Notes: generated by a model from the sequence alone, not told the origin. A stretch of 64,000 bases of DNA from Adiantum capillus-veneris (GCA_014529385.2 CM043971.1:24962769-25026768), one strand, 5' to 3'. Positions 8,784 through 19,700 are shown, counted from the stretch's first letter. Made by a program: numbers and translations.

Positions 8784-9318
8784 TTAGGTTATTTGCAGGG
8801 GCAGTGATGAGCAAAGTTTGAATGGCTGGAGAGCCAAGATCGGTTCTGCGTGATTGATCGTATCTGCAACGAGGTTAGCTTCACTAGAAAAATTATCATC
8901 TAAACCATCATCCTTGTGAACAATCACATCTCTATCATGCAAAACATGTGTGCCGTGCTTTGGAGAAGAAAGGACTGAGAGTGTGTCCTCCTGTTTCTTT
9001 TCAAGCTTCGCCTGCACATTAGAAATAAGAGGTAAAGAATGAATAACTTCCTCACCACGAATGGTAATGGGAGAGTCACTTTTGCATTTAGAATGAGAGT
9101 ATTGTCGGCCCAATCAATGAGAGGGTTATGCTCACGAAACCATCTAATGCTCACAAACTGAAAGAGGAGACACTACAAATTTTCTACGGAAGGAAGCTTG
9201 CTGAACAATGAATAACACATCAAGGCACTCGTGTAATGAGAGAGTCCATACCAAAAGCAAAGCCCGACACCTCGAGAGGAGATGTCTTGCTAACCTCAAA
9301 GCGAGCTCTGTCTACAAG
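8784..9318 (-). pseudogene. Family A protease-linker fragment
   Basis: The minus-strand translation begins MSIRWFREHNPLIDWADNTL and later has HMFCMIEM and KDDGLDDNFSSEANLVADTI. Both parallel element A1 near 19.26-19.66 kb (GIKWFKGHNP, HMFCMIKM, KDDGLDYAFSSEANRIADTI). This is the region between the retropepsin and reverse transcriptase of a family A gypsy element. Element A1 begins at 9319, right beside it in opposite orientation. Confidence 0.75.
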
Positions 9319-10022
9319 TGTCACATGCACATCTAAGCCTATGTGCATGTGGACAAGCTACTTCAGGTCCAGGGTTCAGGTCAACTTAGGAAGTGTTTTG
9401 GCACCTTTGTGAGCTTGTGCGCAGGCCGTGCATGTCCAAGCACTTAGAGTAGTTGCATATCCTCTGGTCGCACACAACATGATCATCAACATGACAGTCA
9501 GTACCCAGCGTGAGCATTTTACAGTGCACATAACCATTTCCCCTATTTATCCATTTTTACTTATTGTTTAATAAGTGACTTGTTGGAAAACTGGGTAGGG
9601 TAAATTTGCTAAGTTAGTTTATAAGAAACCTAGCGCTAGCACTATCTGGCAGAAGAGGCAGCAGAAGTTCCAGCAACTTGCAGTGCACCTTCTCAGCAAG
9701 ACCGGCAGGAGGACTAGCGTTTTCCAGCCAACAAGAACCAGATAGCGTTTTGGTTGCATTTTGAGTGCATCGTCGTCGCGTCGCCATCGCCGTCCTCGCC
9801 GACACAATGAGCAATTAGCAGATTTTCAGATATCAGCCCTAGCGTTTTCATAATTTAGTCTGTCCTCGTCGTCGTCATCATTGTCGTCGACATTGTCGGC
9901 AAGTTTATTGCATCTAGACCATTGTACCAGATTTGTGCAATCAATTATCAATAGCATAGACCTCTCTCGCCATAGAGAGGAGGGCCCTTGGAGAAGGGTT
10001 TGAGAACCGTTTGGTGTTGAAT

Positions 10023-10073
<51 letters not shown>

Positions 10074-10112
10074 CCTTCATTCACAATGTCATTCACTTTG
10101 TTTGTGATCATT
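9319..10112 (+). mobile_element. Element A1 5' LTR, first part
   Basis: Begins TGTCACATGCACATC and matches the 3' LTR at 20473 (TGTCATGTGCACATC). It contains CTAGCGTTTTCC repeats, the GGTTTGAGAACCG phrase and a (CT)n tract at 10026-10069. LINE A interrupts it. The remainder resumes at 16931, giving about 907 bp of LTR in total. The stretch with AGCCCTAGCGTTTT repeats is about 340 bp shorter than in the 3' LTR. Confidence 0.85.
10098..10112 (+). repeat. LINE A target-site duplication, left copy
   Basis: TTGTTTGTGATCATT, repeated exactly at 16916-16930. The undisturbed site is seen in the LTR pieces near 39.85 kb and, in reverse, 40.94 kb. Confidence 0.85.
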
Positions 10113-10255
10113 TTTTTTTTTCCAGAAAAAGATCCTTCTATTAGTTAATGAAGACTGCCCATAGGGCTACATCCACCTCTGCAAGAGAGGGCTAAAACAA
10201 GCATGATGGGGAGACTCTCCCAATGAAAAAGCAGCATATATACAATGAGGCTAAA

Positions 10256-11620
10256 TCAAGAGATGGGAGGAGGGAAGAGCCACACAGGTGGACAGTAGTG
10301 CCATCTGAGCACCCCCTGGACTATGGTGTAGAAAGGCCCAGGGCGCCAGAGTCGAAGGAAAGCCTCGCGGCGCTCCCGCATGCTGTCGGATCTACCCTGT
10401 AGTCCCTCAAGCTGTCCTCTGAGAGTATGGATCAGCTCTAGCCAAAAGTTACGAACAGTCTCTGTTGGTGGCACAGGGCGAGCCTCAAAGATGCGGAAAC
10501 AGCGAGCCCGCCAGATGAACCAAAGTGTCAGGCCACTGATGAGCTCCCAACACTCCTCTCTCTCACTGCACCACTCCTGTGGAGTAAGCTCTGTAGCAGG
10601 CTGGAGTGTAGGTCGCACCCCCTGCATCACTATCATCCTGCTCGTGGAAGATAGCTCAAACTGAAGTGCCGGGCCCGTGAGGGTGGACCAAGCCGCTGCC
10701 CCCCAAGTGTACTGTCGAGCCGTGGAAAGAGCAGGCATCAGCCAAAGAACACGTAACCACACCTGCTGGGCCGAGGGACAGTCCCAAAGACAATGACGTT
10801 GACTCTCCACCAACTGGTCACAGGTTGCACATGCGGCCGAGAGACCACTATGCACAAGCCAGCTCCCCACTGCTGTGGCTTTGTGTGCAACCAGCCATTG
10901 AAACAAAGTGACGCGCCGCGGTTGTCTGGAGTCCCACAGCCTCTGCCAAAAGGCTGCCAAGAACTCGACTGTGAGGCCCTCCTCCTGCCAATGACGTGCT
11001 GCAGCGGGGCGGGCCTCTCTGTGTGCTGCAAGTATATGACGTCCAAGCCGAACAGTGTACTGGAAGAAGGGGACTCCTGGGCGGTCTGCAGAAGAGAAGG
11101 GGTCCCTCCATAGCCACTCCCCAGGATCCCACTGTACTCGTGCCAGTGGACAACACTCCTAAGCCCACAGCCTCCAGTGTCCAGTCTCAAGAGCTGCTGG
11201 GTTAGGGTCTATGACGCAAGTCCTCCCACAGATGCCCACAACTCGGATCCTCTGGAAACAGCACTCTGCTACCTGCGGGGCCTCTACTGTAACTCGCTGT
11301 AGTCGTCCCCCACCCTGAAGCTCGAAGAACAGGGCTGGGACAGTCTCTGAGCAGGCCCTGACTGAAATGAGAACCTCCAGTCGTGTGAAGGCTCCCATCC
11401 ATCGGGGTGCTACTGGCTCGAGAGGCGTGAGCCACTCAATTGGAACTGACTCTGAGATGTCCTGACACATGCTCTGCACCCCTCTCATGCCCTGTAGCTG
11501 GAAACCCTGCACCTCCTCTGACAAACCTGTGAACTCTAGCCAGTCACCTAGAGAGCGCGCTGGACCTGCTTCCATGGGACCCCAAGAAACATGAGGCCGA
11601 CTCCCAACCAAGTGGCCTCT
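10256..11620 (-). pseudogene. LINE A ORF2, thumb to zf-RVT C-terminus
   Basis: Continues ORF2 after the reverse transcriptase. The last open piece (10256-10960) has AFWQRLWDSRQPRRVTLFQW, then LVAHKATAVGSWL, then CATCDQLVESQRHCLWDCPS: the zf-RVT domain (C-x2-C, H-x3-W-x-C pattern). LTLWFIWRARCFRIFE near the C-terminus matches the common plant LINE ending. At least two frame changes lie between 10960 and 11620. Homologous to 25319-26923 in LINE B. Confidence 0.85.
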
Positions 11621-13597
11621 CTAAGTACTAACCATGGGGTTCCAGACGAGGGGCTGTCGTAGGCGCTCCTCCGTGCACGTCGATTGTCGCTGCTCTAGGC
11701 CACGCCGTAAGAGCTCCCAAGATCGAAGCAAACTCACAGCGAAGCGGTCCTCCAGTCTCCTGCTCAAACCAACTCGGCGCATCTCTGTAAAGATCCATCT
11801 GGTCGAAGGTTGCCAAGGGCCTCCTGACTGAGGCACCCTGGCACGAAGCCTCTGCAGCAAGAACTCCTTCCAGGGCTCCTCTCTTGGAAGAAGTCCTCTG
11901 ACTACGAACTTCCCAAGAAGGGCTCTGCTCTGTTGTGCTGGATCAATGATCCCAAGCCCTCCCTGAGAACAAGGAAGTGTGATGACCGACCAAGCCACCT
12001 TGGCTCGGGCAATCTGAGTGTCACGTCCTGACCAAAGGAAGTTCCTGATCAGCCTCTCTACTTGGCTGATACAAGAACTCGAGAAGATCCAGCAAGAAGT
12101 GATGTACCACATAGTCGCCAACAACACCTGGTTGGCAACTACTACTCTACCAGCCAGCGAAAGTCGTGCTGAGCTCCAATGCAACAGCTTTCTCCTGATG
12201 GATAGGAGAAGAGGAGCAATCTGCTGCTCGGGGGACAAGTCCAAACCAACCTGGCAACCCAAGTACTGAACTGCAGTCCCTGGGGGAATCCACCTGAAAC
12301 CCTCTCCTGGCATCCAATCTGGCACAGGAGCACTGCCAACTGAGAAAGCCACTATCTTTCTCCAGTTGATTAGTGCACCCGATGCACAGCAGAAGGTCTC
12401 CAAAGCCTGCTCACATCTATGCAGATTGGCCTCCTGGCCCTCTAAGTACAAGGCTGAGTCGTCGGCAAACTCAGCGTCTAGGAGCTCATCTCCCCGAATC
12501 GGGAGTGCTAAGCCCCTCAGGCCAACCTGTTGTGACACCAAAAATCTGCTCATCGCATCCGCATAGAACAGAAAGAGAAAGGGCGCAAGAGGACAACCCT
12601 GTCTGACCGATCGTGTGAGCAAGAAGCGCTCTCCTCTACCTCCGGCCAAAAGCACCTGACTGTGAGCCTGTCTGTACAAAGCTGACACCCCTCTAATCCA
12701 AGCATCTAAGAAGCCCATCCTGCGTAGAGTGCCCTCTAGAAAGTCCCAGTCAACTTTGTCGTATGCCTTCTCAAAATCGAGAAGAAGAATCACAAGGTCC
12801 TCCCCTTGGAGCCGTGCCAGGGCAGAAGCCTCCCAAAAGGTGAAGATGTTGTCAAGGATACTGCGTTCCTTGACAAAACCTGTCTGAGTCCCATGTATAA
12901 GGCTCTCCAAAAGTGGCTGAATCCTCAAACTCAGAGCCTTGGCAAGAATTTTGTAGGCTGAGTTGAGGATGGTGATGGGGTGCCACTGTCGAATCTCATC
13001 CAAGGAGCCGCCCTCCTTTGGAATGAGGTAAATCAGGCCCTCACTCATGCTATCCGGCATCACTCCTGTGTGTAGAATGTATTGAAAGGCACTACAAAGA
13101 TCTGGGCCAAGTAAGTCCCAGTACTCCAAAAAGAAGCTGGGAGTCAGTCCATCCTCACCTGGACAGCTACCTTGAGGGAGGGCCCTAAGAGCCGTGTGCA
13201 ACTCCTCAAGCTGAAGAGGCATCTCAAGCCTCTGGCGCATCTCCTCAGTCACAAGACAAGGCATCTGTGCCCAAACCTGCTCCCTGCATGCATCCTGCCG
13301 CTCTGACTGGGGCTCAGCCGACAGTAACTCACGGTAAAAGCCAGTAGCAACTGCACGCATATCCTCGGGCTCACAAACAACTGACCCATCAGGTCTCCTC
13401 AGCTGATTGACCTTGGCATGCGAGTGCCGAGGTCCCACTGCCTCAAAAAAAGCACCTGTCACTCTGTCACCCACCTGAGTCCACTGGGATGCCTGTCGGT
13501 GAAAGGCAAACTCATGACGCCTCTCCTCTGTGCAAGCAAGCTCCTGTCGAGCCTGCTGTAACTGCTCCTCCTGCCATGGACTGTCTGGATGCTGCTC
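11621..13597 (-). pseudogene. LINE A ORF2 reverse transcriptase
   Basis: A 617-codon open frame (13474 down to 11621) contains the RT motifs in order: PITILNSAYKILAKALSLRI, then TGFVKERSILDNIFTFWEA, motif A LLDFEKAYDKVDW, motif B RQGCPLAPFLFLF, and the catalytic box EFADDSALYLEG (F-A-D-D in place of the common Y-A-D-D). This enzyme primes reverse transcription of the LINE RNA at the nicked target. The domain looks catalytically complete, but it is cut off from the endonuclease by a nonsense codon at about 13598-13600 and from the C-terminus by a frameshift. LINE B keeps the same domain joined to part of the endonuclease. Confidence 0.9.
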
Positions 13598-14608
13598 CTA
13601 CATCCTCTGTAGTGAAGCAATGCCTCGTCTGAGACTCTGCTCCTCCTCTCTCGCTGCAGCCCGACGAGCCCGAGACTCCTGTAGAAAGAAGTGGCTAAGC
13701 TGCGCTAGGCCTAAGGCCACTCTGTCTGCAGGTAGATCCTGGCTGTCCATGCCCTCTGTCCAGAGAGCCTCTACCCTCTCTCTGAGTGCAGAGTCCAGCA
13801 AGACCCGCTCTGGGATGCGAAGCATCGTGCTCCCACTCCTCTGTCTGTCTGCCACTGTGAGGATCACTGGTGCATGGTCCGAGAAGGATGTCCCTGCCAG
13901 GATGCCCACTGATCCCCCCAAGTCACTGAAGTGGTCACTAGTGTAGAAGCGATCTATCCTCGATAGATTCACTCCTCCCATCCTGCGTTCCGATCTAGAG
14001 AAGGCAAGACTATCTGGAGGCCTCACGAATCCAGAGTGCTGCCAAGCATCCGAGACCCTCAAAGTCATACACAACCTCTCCCAAGCTGCTAACTCGAGTC
14101 CATGTACAGTAGCATGGCTGCCTCCAATCCTGTCAGAAGGGTCCTCCAGCATGTTGATGTCCCCTCCTACACACCAATGGTCAGCCTGTGGCAAAGACTC
14201 AACAATCTGTGACCAAAACGCTGCACGAGCACTCGCCACATTGGGCGCGTAGATGTTCAGGAAGCCCACAAGGCCACCCTGAACCTGCATAGTAATCCAC
14301 TGAGCCTTGCCTGGCACAATAATCCCTCTGCCCACAATGGCCTGCTGCCATGAGTCCGCAATAGTCATACATACCCCACCCTGGATGCCTCCAGGTCCAA
14401 AAGCAGCTGACGAAAAGGTATCATATCGTCCACGCAAAATCTGACCACCTCACCGAATGCGGCTCTCAGATAGATGGTGCTCCTGAAGCATAAGGAGATC
14501 AATCTCTCCTCCCACAAGGCAATGCTGAAGCTCCTGCCGCAATCGGCCCCGCTAGCGCTGAAACTGGGGCCCACCGAGTCCCTGCACGTTCCACGAGACG
14601 ATCCTCAT
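13598..14608 (-). pseudogene. LINE A ORF2 apurinic-like endonuclease domain
   Basis: ORF2 starts MRIVSWNVQGLGG at 14608, the hallmark N-terminus of plant LINE endonucleases (N in the first active-site motif). A stop follows after QFQR. The frame recovers with LLMLQEHHLSE-type sequence, and from 14437 reads GGVCMTIADSW, NIYAPNVASARAAFWS, then VGGDINMLEDPSDR (D and N of the GDFN motif), RIDRFYTSDHF and the terminal SFSDHAPVILTV (SDH motif). The enzyme nicks target DNA for target-primed reverse transcription. GDIN in place of GDFN and the early stop show decay. Confidence 0.85.
14605..14608 (-). promoter_or_regulatory. ORF1 stop / ORF2 start overlap (ATGA), LINE A
   Basis: On the minus strand CCATGAGG contains the ORF2 start ATG at 14608-14606 and, in the ORF1 frame as judged from LINE B, the stop TGA at 14607-14605. 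The same four-base overlap occurs in LINE B at 29668-29671. Overlap of this type suggests reinitiation after termination. Confidence 0.65.
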
Positions 14609-15267
14609 GGGGAGCGATAGAGAACAGATGCTGCCGCAGCAGAGACGGCCTATCTTCGAGCCTGGCTTGGATGGGGAGTAATCCGCATCCGAGCGTCCTC
14701 TAGATAGGCGAGACTGTAGTGAGTGCCTAGCCCAAGCCCAAGTAGAGCAAGCCGTGCGTAAAGCAACCTCCTCTGTCCAGGAGTCCTCATGAATGTATAC
14801 ATAGCAAGGCAAACACTGCGTATCAGCAAAAAAGTACACCACAATGTGCCTATATCCTGCTGAGTCTGGGGGTGTCACTGCAAACTTGGCCAGTGGCCAC
14901 AAAGTCTGCAGCAAATCTGTAACTCCAAGTTCTCCCATGTCGTGAGAGAACTCGAGAACTTGAGTATGCAACCATCCCAACACTGAGTCGAGGGACCACT
15001 CTGTCTCGGCCCTACCACAGAGGGGGAAGGAGAAGCCAAATGTTGAGTCCACGGCCTCTGTCCCCCTAGCGGCGAGGAACAAAGCATGGACCCTGAAGCA
15101 GGCTGCCTCGTGGTTTGCTGCGGAATCGCCGAGAAAGCAAGTGAACACGTAGTCGAAGAAATCCCAGCGGCGTCGGAGGTCAATGCTCGTCAGACCACGA
15201 GGGATAGCTGCAAGAGAAGATGTTTGAATCTGCAGAGGGGGCCGCAAGAAGGGCTGACCCTCTCTCG
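14609..15267 (-). pseudogene. LINE A ORF1 C-terminal domain (unfamiliar)
   Basis: An open frame encodes about 210 residues beginning near PPLQIQTSSLAAIPRGL and including RRRWDFFDYVFTCFLGDSA, HEAACFRVHALFLAARGTE, LGWLHTQVLEFSHDMGELGV, YRHIVVYFFADTQCLPCYV and YIHEDSWTEE. The same sequence, only slightly changed, is in LINE B (29668-30330), joined in frame to the Pro-rich linker of ORF1. In LINE A a frameshift near 15250 separates it from ORF1, and another near 14650 puts it in frame with ORF2. I do not recognise the domain. Confidence 0.65.
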
Positions 15268-16509
15268 CTAGGCGACTCGTGGCAAAGGCACTGCCAAGAG
15301 ATCTCGTAGCCGCCGGCGAGGAACCAGTCTCTCGAGTCGACTGTGGAACTGGAGCAGGAGGGGGGGGAGAAGGGTCTGGGGGGGCGGGGGGGAAAAGGAG
15401 CGGGGTTGGGCGACAAAGGTAGAGGAACGAGGAGGGGAGTGGACGGGAGCAGAGGGCGGGGGGGAGGATGAGGAGGAGGAGGAGGGAAACTCTGCAGGGG
15501 GGGCGGCTGGTGAGGGTGAAGCGAAGGTGGAGGCTGGCGTAGGGGGATCCTCCTGCTCAAGAGGACCAAAGCGGTTCCACGTGGGAACCCACTGCTGCTG
15601 AGTGGGCACCTGAGGGCCACTCTGAGTACCAGGCTGTCGCTGTGGCCCCTGGCGTCGACGGCCACCGGTCTGCTGCCACCCCTCCTTCGCTGGAGCCCCA
15701 GGCTCGGAGGGTGGCTCTGTATCTGTGCGCTGTGCCGCTGGTTGTGGCTGCGGCCCAGCCTTGGCAGGCTGGGGCTGAGGCTGAGGTGCTGGTCGTGGCC
15801 TCCTTCGTGGACAGGCCTTCGCCAGGTGGCCCATCTGTCTGCAAATGAAGCACTGGTTCGGGAGGCCCGAGTACTCCACACTGTGTCTAAACCAACCCCC
15901 ACTCACCCGAGGCAGAAGGATGACCTTCGGGAGCGTGTGGGTATCTCTGACCAAAACTCGAACTGAGGGGATGCCAGCCGCCTTGGCAGCTATTGAGGCT
16001 GCCGTACGAGGTGTCTCCAGGACAGTCCCGATGGCGGAGCCAATCCTGGAAAGCAGTGGTAGGTACTCCCTCCGTAAACCCGGAAAGCAGACTGAGATGG
16101 GGATGTCTGCCTCCTCTACTAGCACATCCGCAGCCGGGTCAAAACCATGTCGCCACTGTCGAAAGTGGGCTCGCGATGCTCGGATGGCCAGCGGACTCAT
16201 AGCTATGACCTTGGAAGCCATCTCGGAGGTCTCGAACTCGATCTGGTAGTATCTCCGTCCGAGAATCTGGACATCCAAGATCTTGCCCACCTCTGCGAGA
16301 AGGCGGGCCTGGAGAAGGTCTCGCAGCTCTCCTCTGCTAGGAAGGGTGCGGAGGATTTTGTAGATGACCGAAGTCGCCTGCAAACGCTCTACCTCAGCGG
16401 CTAGGCTCGCTTGCTCTGTCGGCGATAGAGCAAGTCGAATGGTGGGCTCAGCGGGGTCGGGCGAGGGGGCTTCTGGCGAGTCCCTCTGTGGCGGAGCTGG
16501 AGCCTCCAT
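15268..16509 (-). pseudogene. LINE A ORF1 protein, N-terminal 413 codons
   Basis: Starts MEAPAPPQRD at 16509. Residues about 30-200 resemble the DUF4283-like domain of plant LINE ORF1 (RYYQIEFETSEMASKVIAM, then RRHFRQWRHGFDP-like sequence, then ADIPISVCFPGLRREYLPLL). A CCHC knuckle CFICRQMGHLAKAC follows at about residue 220, then a long Pro/Gln/Ser-rich linker. ORF1 proteins of this type bind the element RNA. The frame ends at 15268 because of an indel; LINE B indicates that the native protein continues into the domain at 14609-15267. The conserved YYQIEF and knuckle are intact here. Confidence 0.85.
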
Positions 16510-16915
16510 CTGTGTCTACTGCTGTGTCGTAAGAAATGGGTGACGGGCGGATGATGAAGTCGGGCGCAGGCGACAGTGCCCCAAACTGAAGCAATGCCGA
16601 GGACTGGCGGGATTGGAGGTATTGGGGGGCGGGGCTGGAGGGTTGAGGCGAAAAGTGGGGCGAAAGGCGAGGGGGGTAGCGGCGGCGACTTGCGGGCGGG
16701 CAGGGCTGAGTGACGGCGACGACTGGCGGGCGGGCAAGGCTGCGAGGCAACGGAGCAGGAAACGGGCGGGCTGGGAGGCAGTGGGCAGCGGGGGCAGCGG
16801 GTGGGGCGCGCTGGGGGGCTGCGCGCAGCGAGTGCAGGCACAGGCGCGCAAAGGCAGGAGGAGAGGGCAGCGATGGCGAGAAGGGGGGAGGCGCGCAGCA
16901 GCAGCGAGGTCCTTG
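16510..16915 (-). promoter_or_regulatory. LINE A 5' UTR, strongly G/C-rich
   Basis: About 406 bp between the insertion point and the ORF1 start. The plus strand is G-rich (many GGCGGGC and GGGGGC phrases), so the element's sense strand is C-rich. An internal promoter would be expected here, as in other LINEs, but no specific motif can be named. It appears little related to the corresponding 335 bp of LINE B. Confidence 0.55.
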
Positions 16916-17043
16916 TTGTTTGTGATCATTGCACTCTCTCACTAAAGGAAGGTTCTCCCTTCCGTAAGTAAAAGGAACCCTTGAGCACAGTTCGGAGCAC
17001 TATCTTGAGCAAAGTTCAACATTCACTTCTGCTGCACCTTACA
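16916..17043 (+). mobile_element. LINE A duplication, right copy, and A1 5' LTR second part
   Basis: TTGTTTGTGATCATT (16916-16930), then the LTR resumes: CACTAAAGG...CTTCCGTAAGTAAAAGG... to CACCTTACA, with the CA end at 17043. The GTAAGTAA phrase is a strong 5' splice-site match and recurs in every family A LTR end here. Confidence 0.85.
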
Positions 17044-17044
17044 T

Positions 17045-17056
17045 TGGTATCAGAGC
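17045..17056 (+). promoter_or_regulatory. A1 primer-binding site
   Basis: TGGTATCAGAGC, one base after the LTR end, complementary to initiator tRNA-Met. Confidence 0.9.
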
Positions 17057-17390
17057 TTTGGCATTGTTCTGTATCGCTCAAGGAAAGAACCACAAGAATT
17101 TTTTTTTGCTTGTTGCAGTCGCACATAACCCAAGTCCACTTGGGCGTGTGTCGATTCCTAATCGTGTTTTTGAAGAGTGACAGGTAACCCAAGAGAGAAG
17201 GGCTTGTCTGGCCTCCCCTTGTTCCTCTTTTCACTCAGTGAGAGCGGACCGTGCACTTAGCGGCCGGCCAATCGACGTGAGGTAGGAAAAAGCAACCTTG
17301 GTGTGAGCGCAAGGCCGCCAAGGGGTGCGCCCGTAGGAAAGAGTCGAGCTTGGGTAAGAGAAAAGACTTCTCTAACACAGATTGCAAGCT

Positions 17391-17522
17391 AAAGAACTCA
17401 AGAACCTCGAGAACTCAAGAACCTCAAGAACCTCAGGAACTCAAGAACCTCAAGAACTCAAGAACTCCAAGAACCCAAGAACCTCAAGAACCCAAGATCC
17501 TCGTGAACTTAAGTACCCAAGA
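17391..17522 (+). repeat. 9-bp minisatellite AAGAACCTC in the A1 leader
   Basis: Around fourteen degenerate copies of AAGAACCTC/AAGAACTC lie in the untranslated leader just ahead of the gag ATG at 17532. A shorter version occurs on the minus strand near 40.46-40.53 kb. Confidence 0.85.
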
Positions 17523-17531
17523 TCTTAGTTT

Positions 17532-18637
17532 ATGGTCATCACCCGAAGCGGAATGGATACTTTGCGTGAAGGTGATGAGCATGGAGGTGGTGAAGAAGAA
17601 TTTTTCCCACCAGGAGGTTTTTCCGACCCTCCCCCTTCCCCATCTACGCCACGGGTTGTACCAAATCTTATGGAGGCTTTGGTCAAGACGATGATGGACA
17701 TAATGCTACAACAAGAGGCGCAACGCGCCACCTTGGATCGCGAGCGTGATCAAGCGCGCTTGGCGGCCGAAGAAAGAAAGGCAGACTTGGATCGCAAGCA
17801 CGAAGTAAGACGGTTAGCCTTGGAGCGCGAGCGCAAGCAAGCAGGCTTGGCGGTCGAAGAAAGAAGGGTAGCCTTGGAGCGTGAGCGTGAGCAAGCGCGC
17901 TTGGTGGCCGAAGAAAGACGAGCGGCCTTGGAGTTAGAGCGTGAGGCGTAGAGAGACCAACGCATGCAAGAGTTGGTCCTACAGGTACTCACCTTGAAAC
18001 CCGAGCCGGTCAAAGAAGTTGGCAGTTCATCAGGTAGCACAAACACAGATTCGGACTCCAACAATACCGTGACTGAGAAGTTGACGTTCAATAAGTATGA
18101 CGGTAAGATGGATGCTACTATTCACTCTTGGTTGCATCAATTTAATGCTTTACTTTGCGACAACTAAGAAAACAGGAAATAGCAAGGTTTTGACGGCAGC
18201 CATTGTACCTTGCCAGTGATGCCATTAATTGGTATCACGCATGGCAAGAGGCACAATTAACCGCGCACCTAGAGGAAGTCGAAGAAGGCGTGCCCCTTTC
18301 CTTCAATTGGGTCGACTTCCAAGACAAGCTCAAGGGGCGGTTTATGCCACCTCAGTACCTAGCATGGTTGAAAGACGATTGGCGCGGTCTCAAGCAAAAT
18401 GGTATGCCAATTATGTCTTTCTCTAATCGTGTTTTGCAGCTCGGCACCCAATTACACAAATCGGATGATGAGCGCAAAGAGGCATTCCTTTATGGATTGG
18501 ACGAGTATGTCAAGTTTGATGTCGAAGTACTCGATCCAATCGATCTCAACAAGGCGGTAGCGATTGCTCTCGCACAGGAGATGAAAGGAAAGCCTAAGGA
18601 GAACAAGTCTTCTCACATTACCTCTCAGACTCCTTAG
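17532..18637 (+). pseudogene. A1 gag (coiled-coil N-terminus and capsid domain)
   Basis: Starts MVITRSGMDTLREGDEHGGG. An acidic/Pro-rich start is followed by MEALVKTMMDIMLQQEAQRA and a tandem charged repeat of about 18 residues (LEREREQARLVAEERRAA-like) forming a predicted coiled coil. The gag capsid domain follows (KLTFNKYDGKMDATIHSW, FMPPQYLAWLKDDWRGLKQ, QLHKSDDERKEAFLYGLDEY). Compared with the copy at 39.24 kb, A1 has a CAG-to-TAG stop at 17949 and single-base T insertions near 18136 and 18206, so no intact polyprotein can be made. Gag builds the virus-like particle of gypsy elements. Confidence 0.85.
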
Positions 18638-18828
18638 AATCCATAGAACGGTAAGAATGGTAAGAACAGTAACTCTTGTAGCCAATCTTCCTCTAATCCT
18701 TCGGAAAAGAACTCTCAAAATGAATCTAAGGGTAAAGCTAACACACTTGCTAATCCTAAGCTGACCCCGAATGAAAAAGCCGCACAAGGAATTATAGGAG
18801 GATACATAATGGCAAAAGAACAAGTTAT

Positions 18829-18900
18829 TTATTCTAAGGAAGGTCGATGTTATAATGTCATTCTAAGGGTCACATAAGACGAGATTGTCCTAAGAACGAA
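18829..18900 (+). pseudogene. A1 zinc knuckle with one-base deletion
   Basis: The sequence encodes G-R-C-Y-N then, after a single missing T, C-H-S-K-G-H-I-R-R-D-C-P-K: a CCHC nucleic-acid-binding knuckle of gag split by a frameshift. Confidence 0.75.
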
Positions 18901-18960
18901 CCTAAAGAACCCACAAAGGAACCCACAGAATTCACATCTTCTATTAATGCAATCAGAGAG

Positions 18961-19700
18961 CACACTAATGTGTCCCAAGTTTCTCACGATCATGACGATG
19001 CATCTCTAATGCATTGTTATGGTTATGTGAATGGTCAACGCATTGTGGTCTTCTTTGATTCTGGTAGTATGCATGATGTGATTAGCGACTCTCGTGAAGA
19101 GCGCACGTCTAGAAGGTTGACCCATTGATCCCATTGCGGCCTCTGGGTTTGCTCGTGGCATGCACTCTTCGTTTACGCATGAATGTCCTGATGTGACCGT
19201 GTCCATTCAAAATGTCCGTTTTCGTTGAAAGTTTGTGATTTCTCCTCTCAGCATACGACTTGATTTTTGGCATTAAGTGGTTTAAAGGTCATAATCCACA
19301 AGTTTGTTGGAAAGAAAAAACTCTCAGTCTCATAGTTGAAGGAGCACCTCTCCTGGTTCTTCAATGTGACACTAAGATTCCATCTATGTTACTAATCTCT
19401 CACTCTCATGTTTTGGACGAGGATAAAACACGTAGTCTCATTCTAGAGAAGCATGATTTGTTGCATGAAAAAGAACAAGAAAAGACCCATGACACGGAAC
19501 ACGAAAAAGAATGTGAGAAGGAGACTCTCAATCCTTTCTTCTCCACAACACGACACATGTTTTGCATGATAAAGATGTGATTGTTAGTAAGGATGATGGT
19601 TTAGATTATGCTTTTTCTAGTGAAGCTAACCGCATTGCAGATACGATTAGTCACCAAGAACCGATCTTGGCCCTCGAGCCGAGGTCCAAAGAACCACTCA
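18961..19700 (+). pseudogene. A1 retropepsin and following linker
   Basis: CYGYVNGQRIVVFFDSGSMH contains the aspartic protease active site (D-S-G-S), the enzyme that cleaves the Gag-Pol precursor. After frameshifts the C-terminal part reads FGIKWFKGHNPQVCWKEKTL, followed by an acidic Lys/Glu-rich linker (HEKEQEKTHDTEHEKECEK) and KDDGLDYAFSSEANRIADTI. The same order, inverted, occurs at 8.78-9.32 kb. No reverse transcriptase follows. Confidence 0.75.

Larger units (their letters stand above)
10113..16915 (-). mobile_element. Full-length LINE (LINE A) inside the A1 5' LTR
   Basis: A 6.8-kb insertion with an exact 15-bp target duplication (TTGTTTGTGATCATT). Read on the minus strand it has a G-rich 5' UTR, ORF1 (DUF4283-like, CCHC knuckle, Pro-rich linker, C-terminal domain), ORF2 (AP endonuclease, reverse transcriptase, zf-RVT), a short 3' UTR of about 143 bp and a poly(A) tail (plus-strand T run at 10111-10121). 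Frameshifts and stops break both frames, so it is a dead copy. It is close to LINE B (25179-31927) over most of its length. Confidence 0.9.

Noticed and set aside
9826-10080. Open frame with Arg-Glu repeats
   Set aside because: It is a translation of the (CT)n tract in the family A LTR, as are similar Arg/Glu or Ser/Leu repeat frames at 44.1-44.3, 51.7-52.0, 53.4-53.7 and 59.3-59.6 kb.
16613-16945. Gly/Arg-rich open frames on the plus strand
   Set aside because: Antisense to the GC-rich LINE A 5' UTR; low complexity, no family motif.
17391-17522. CRISPR-like array
   Set aside because: Contiguous 9-bp tandem repeat with no spacers, in a plant retrotransposon leader.
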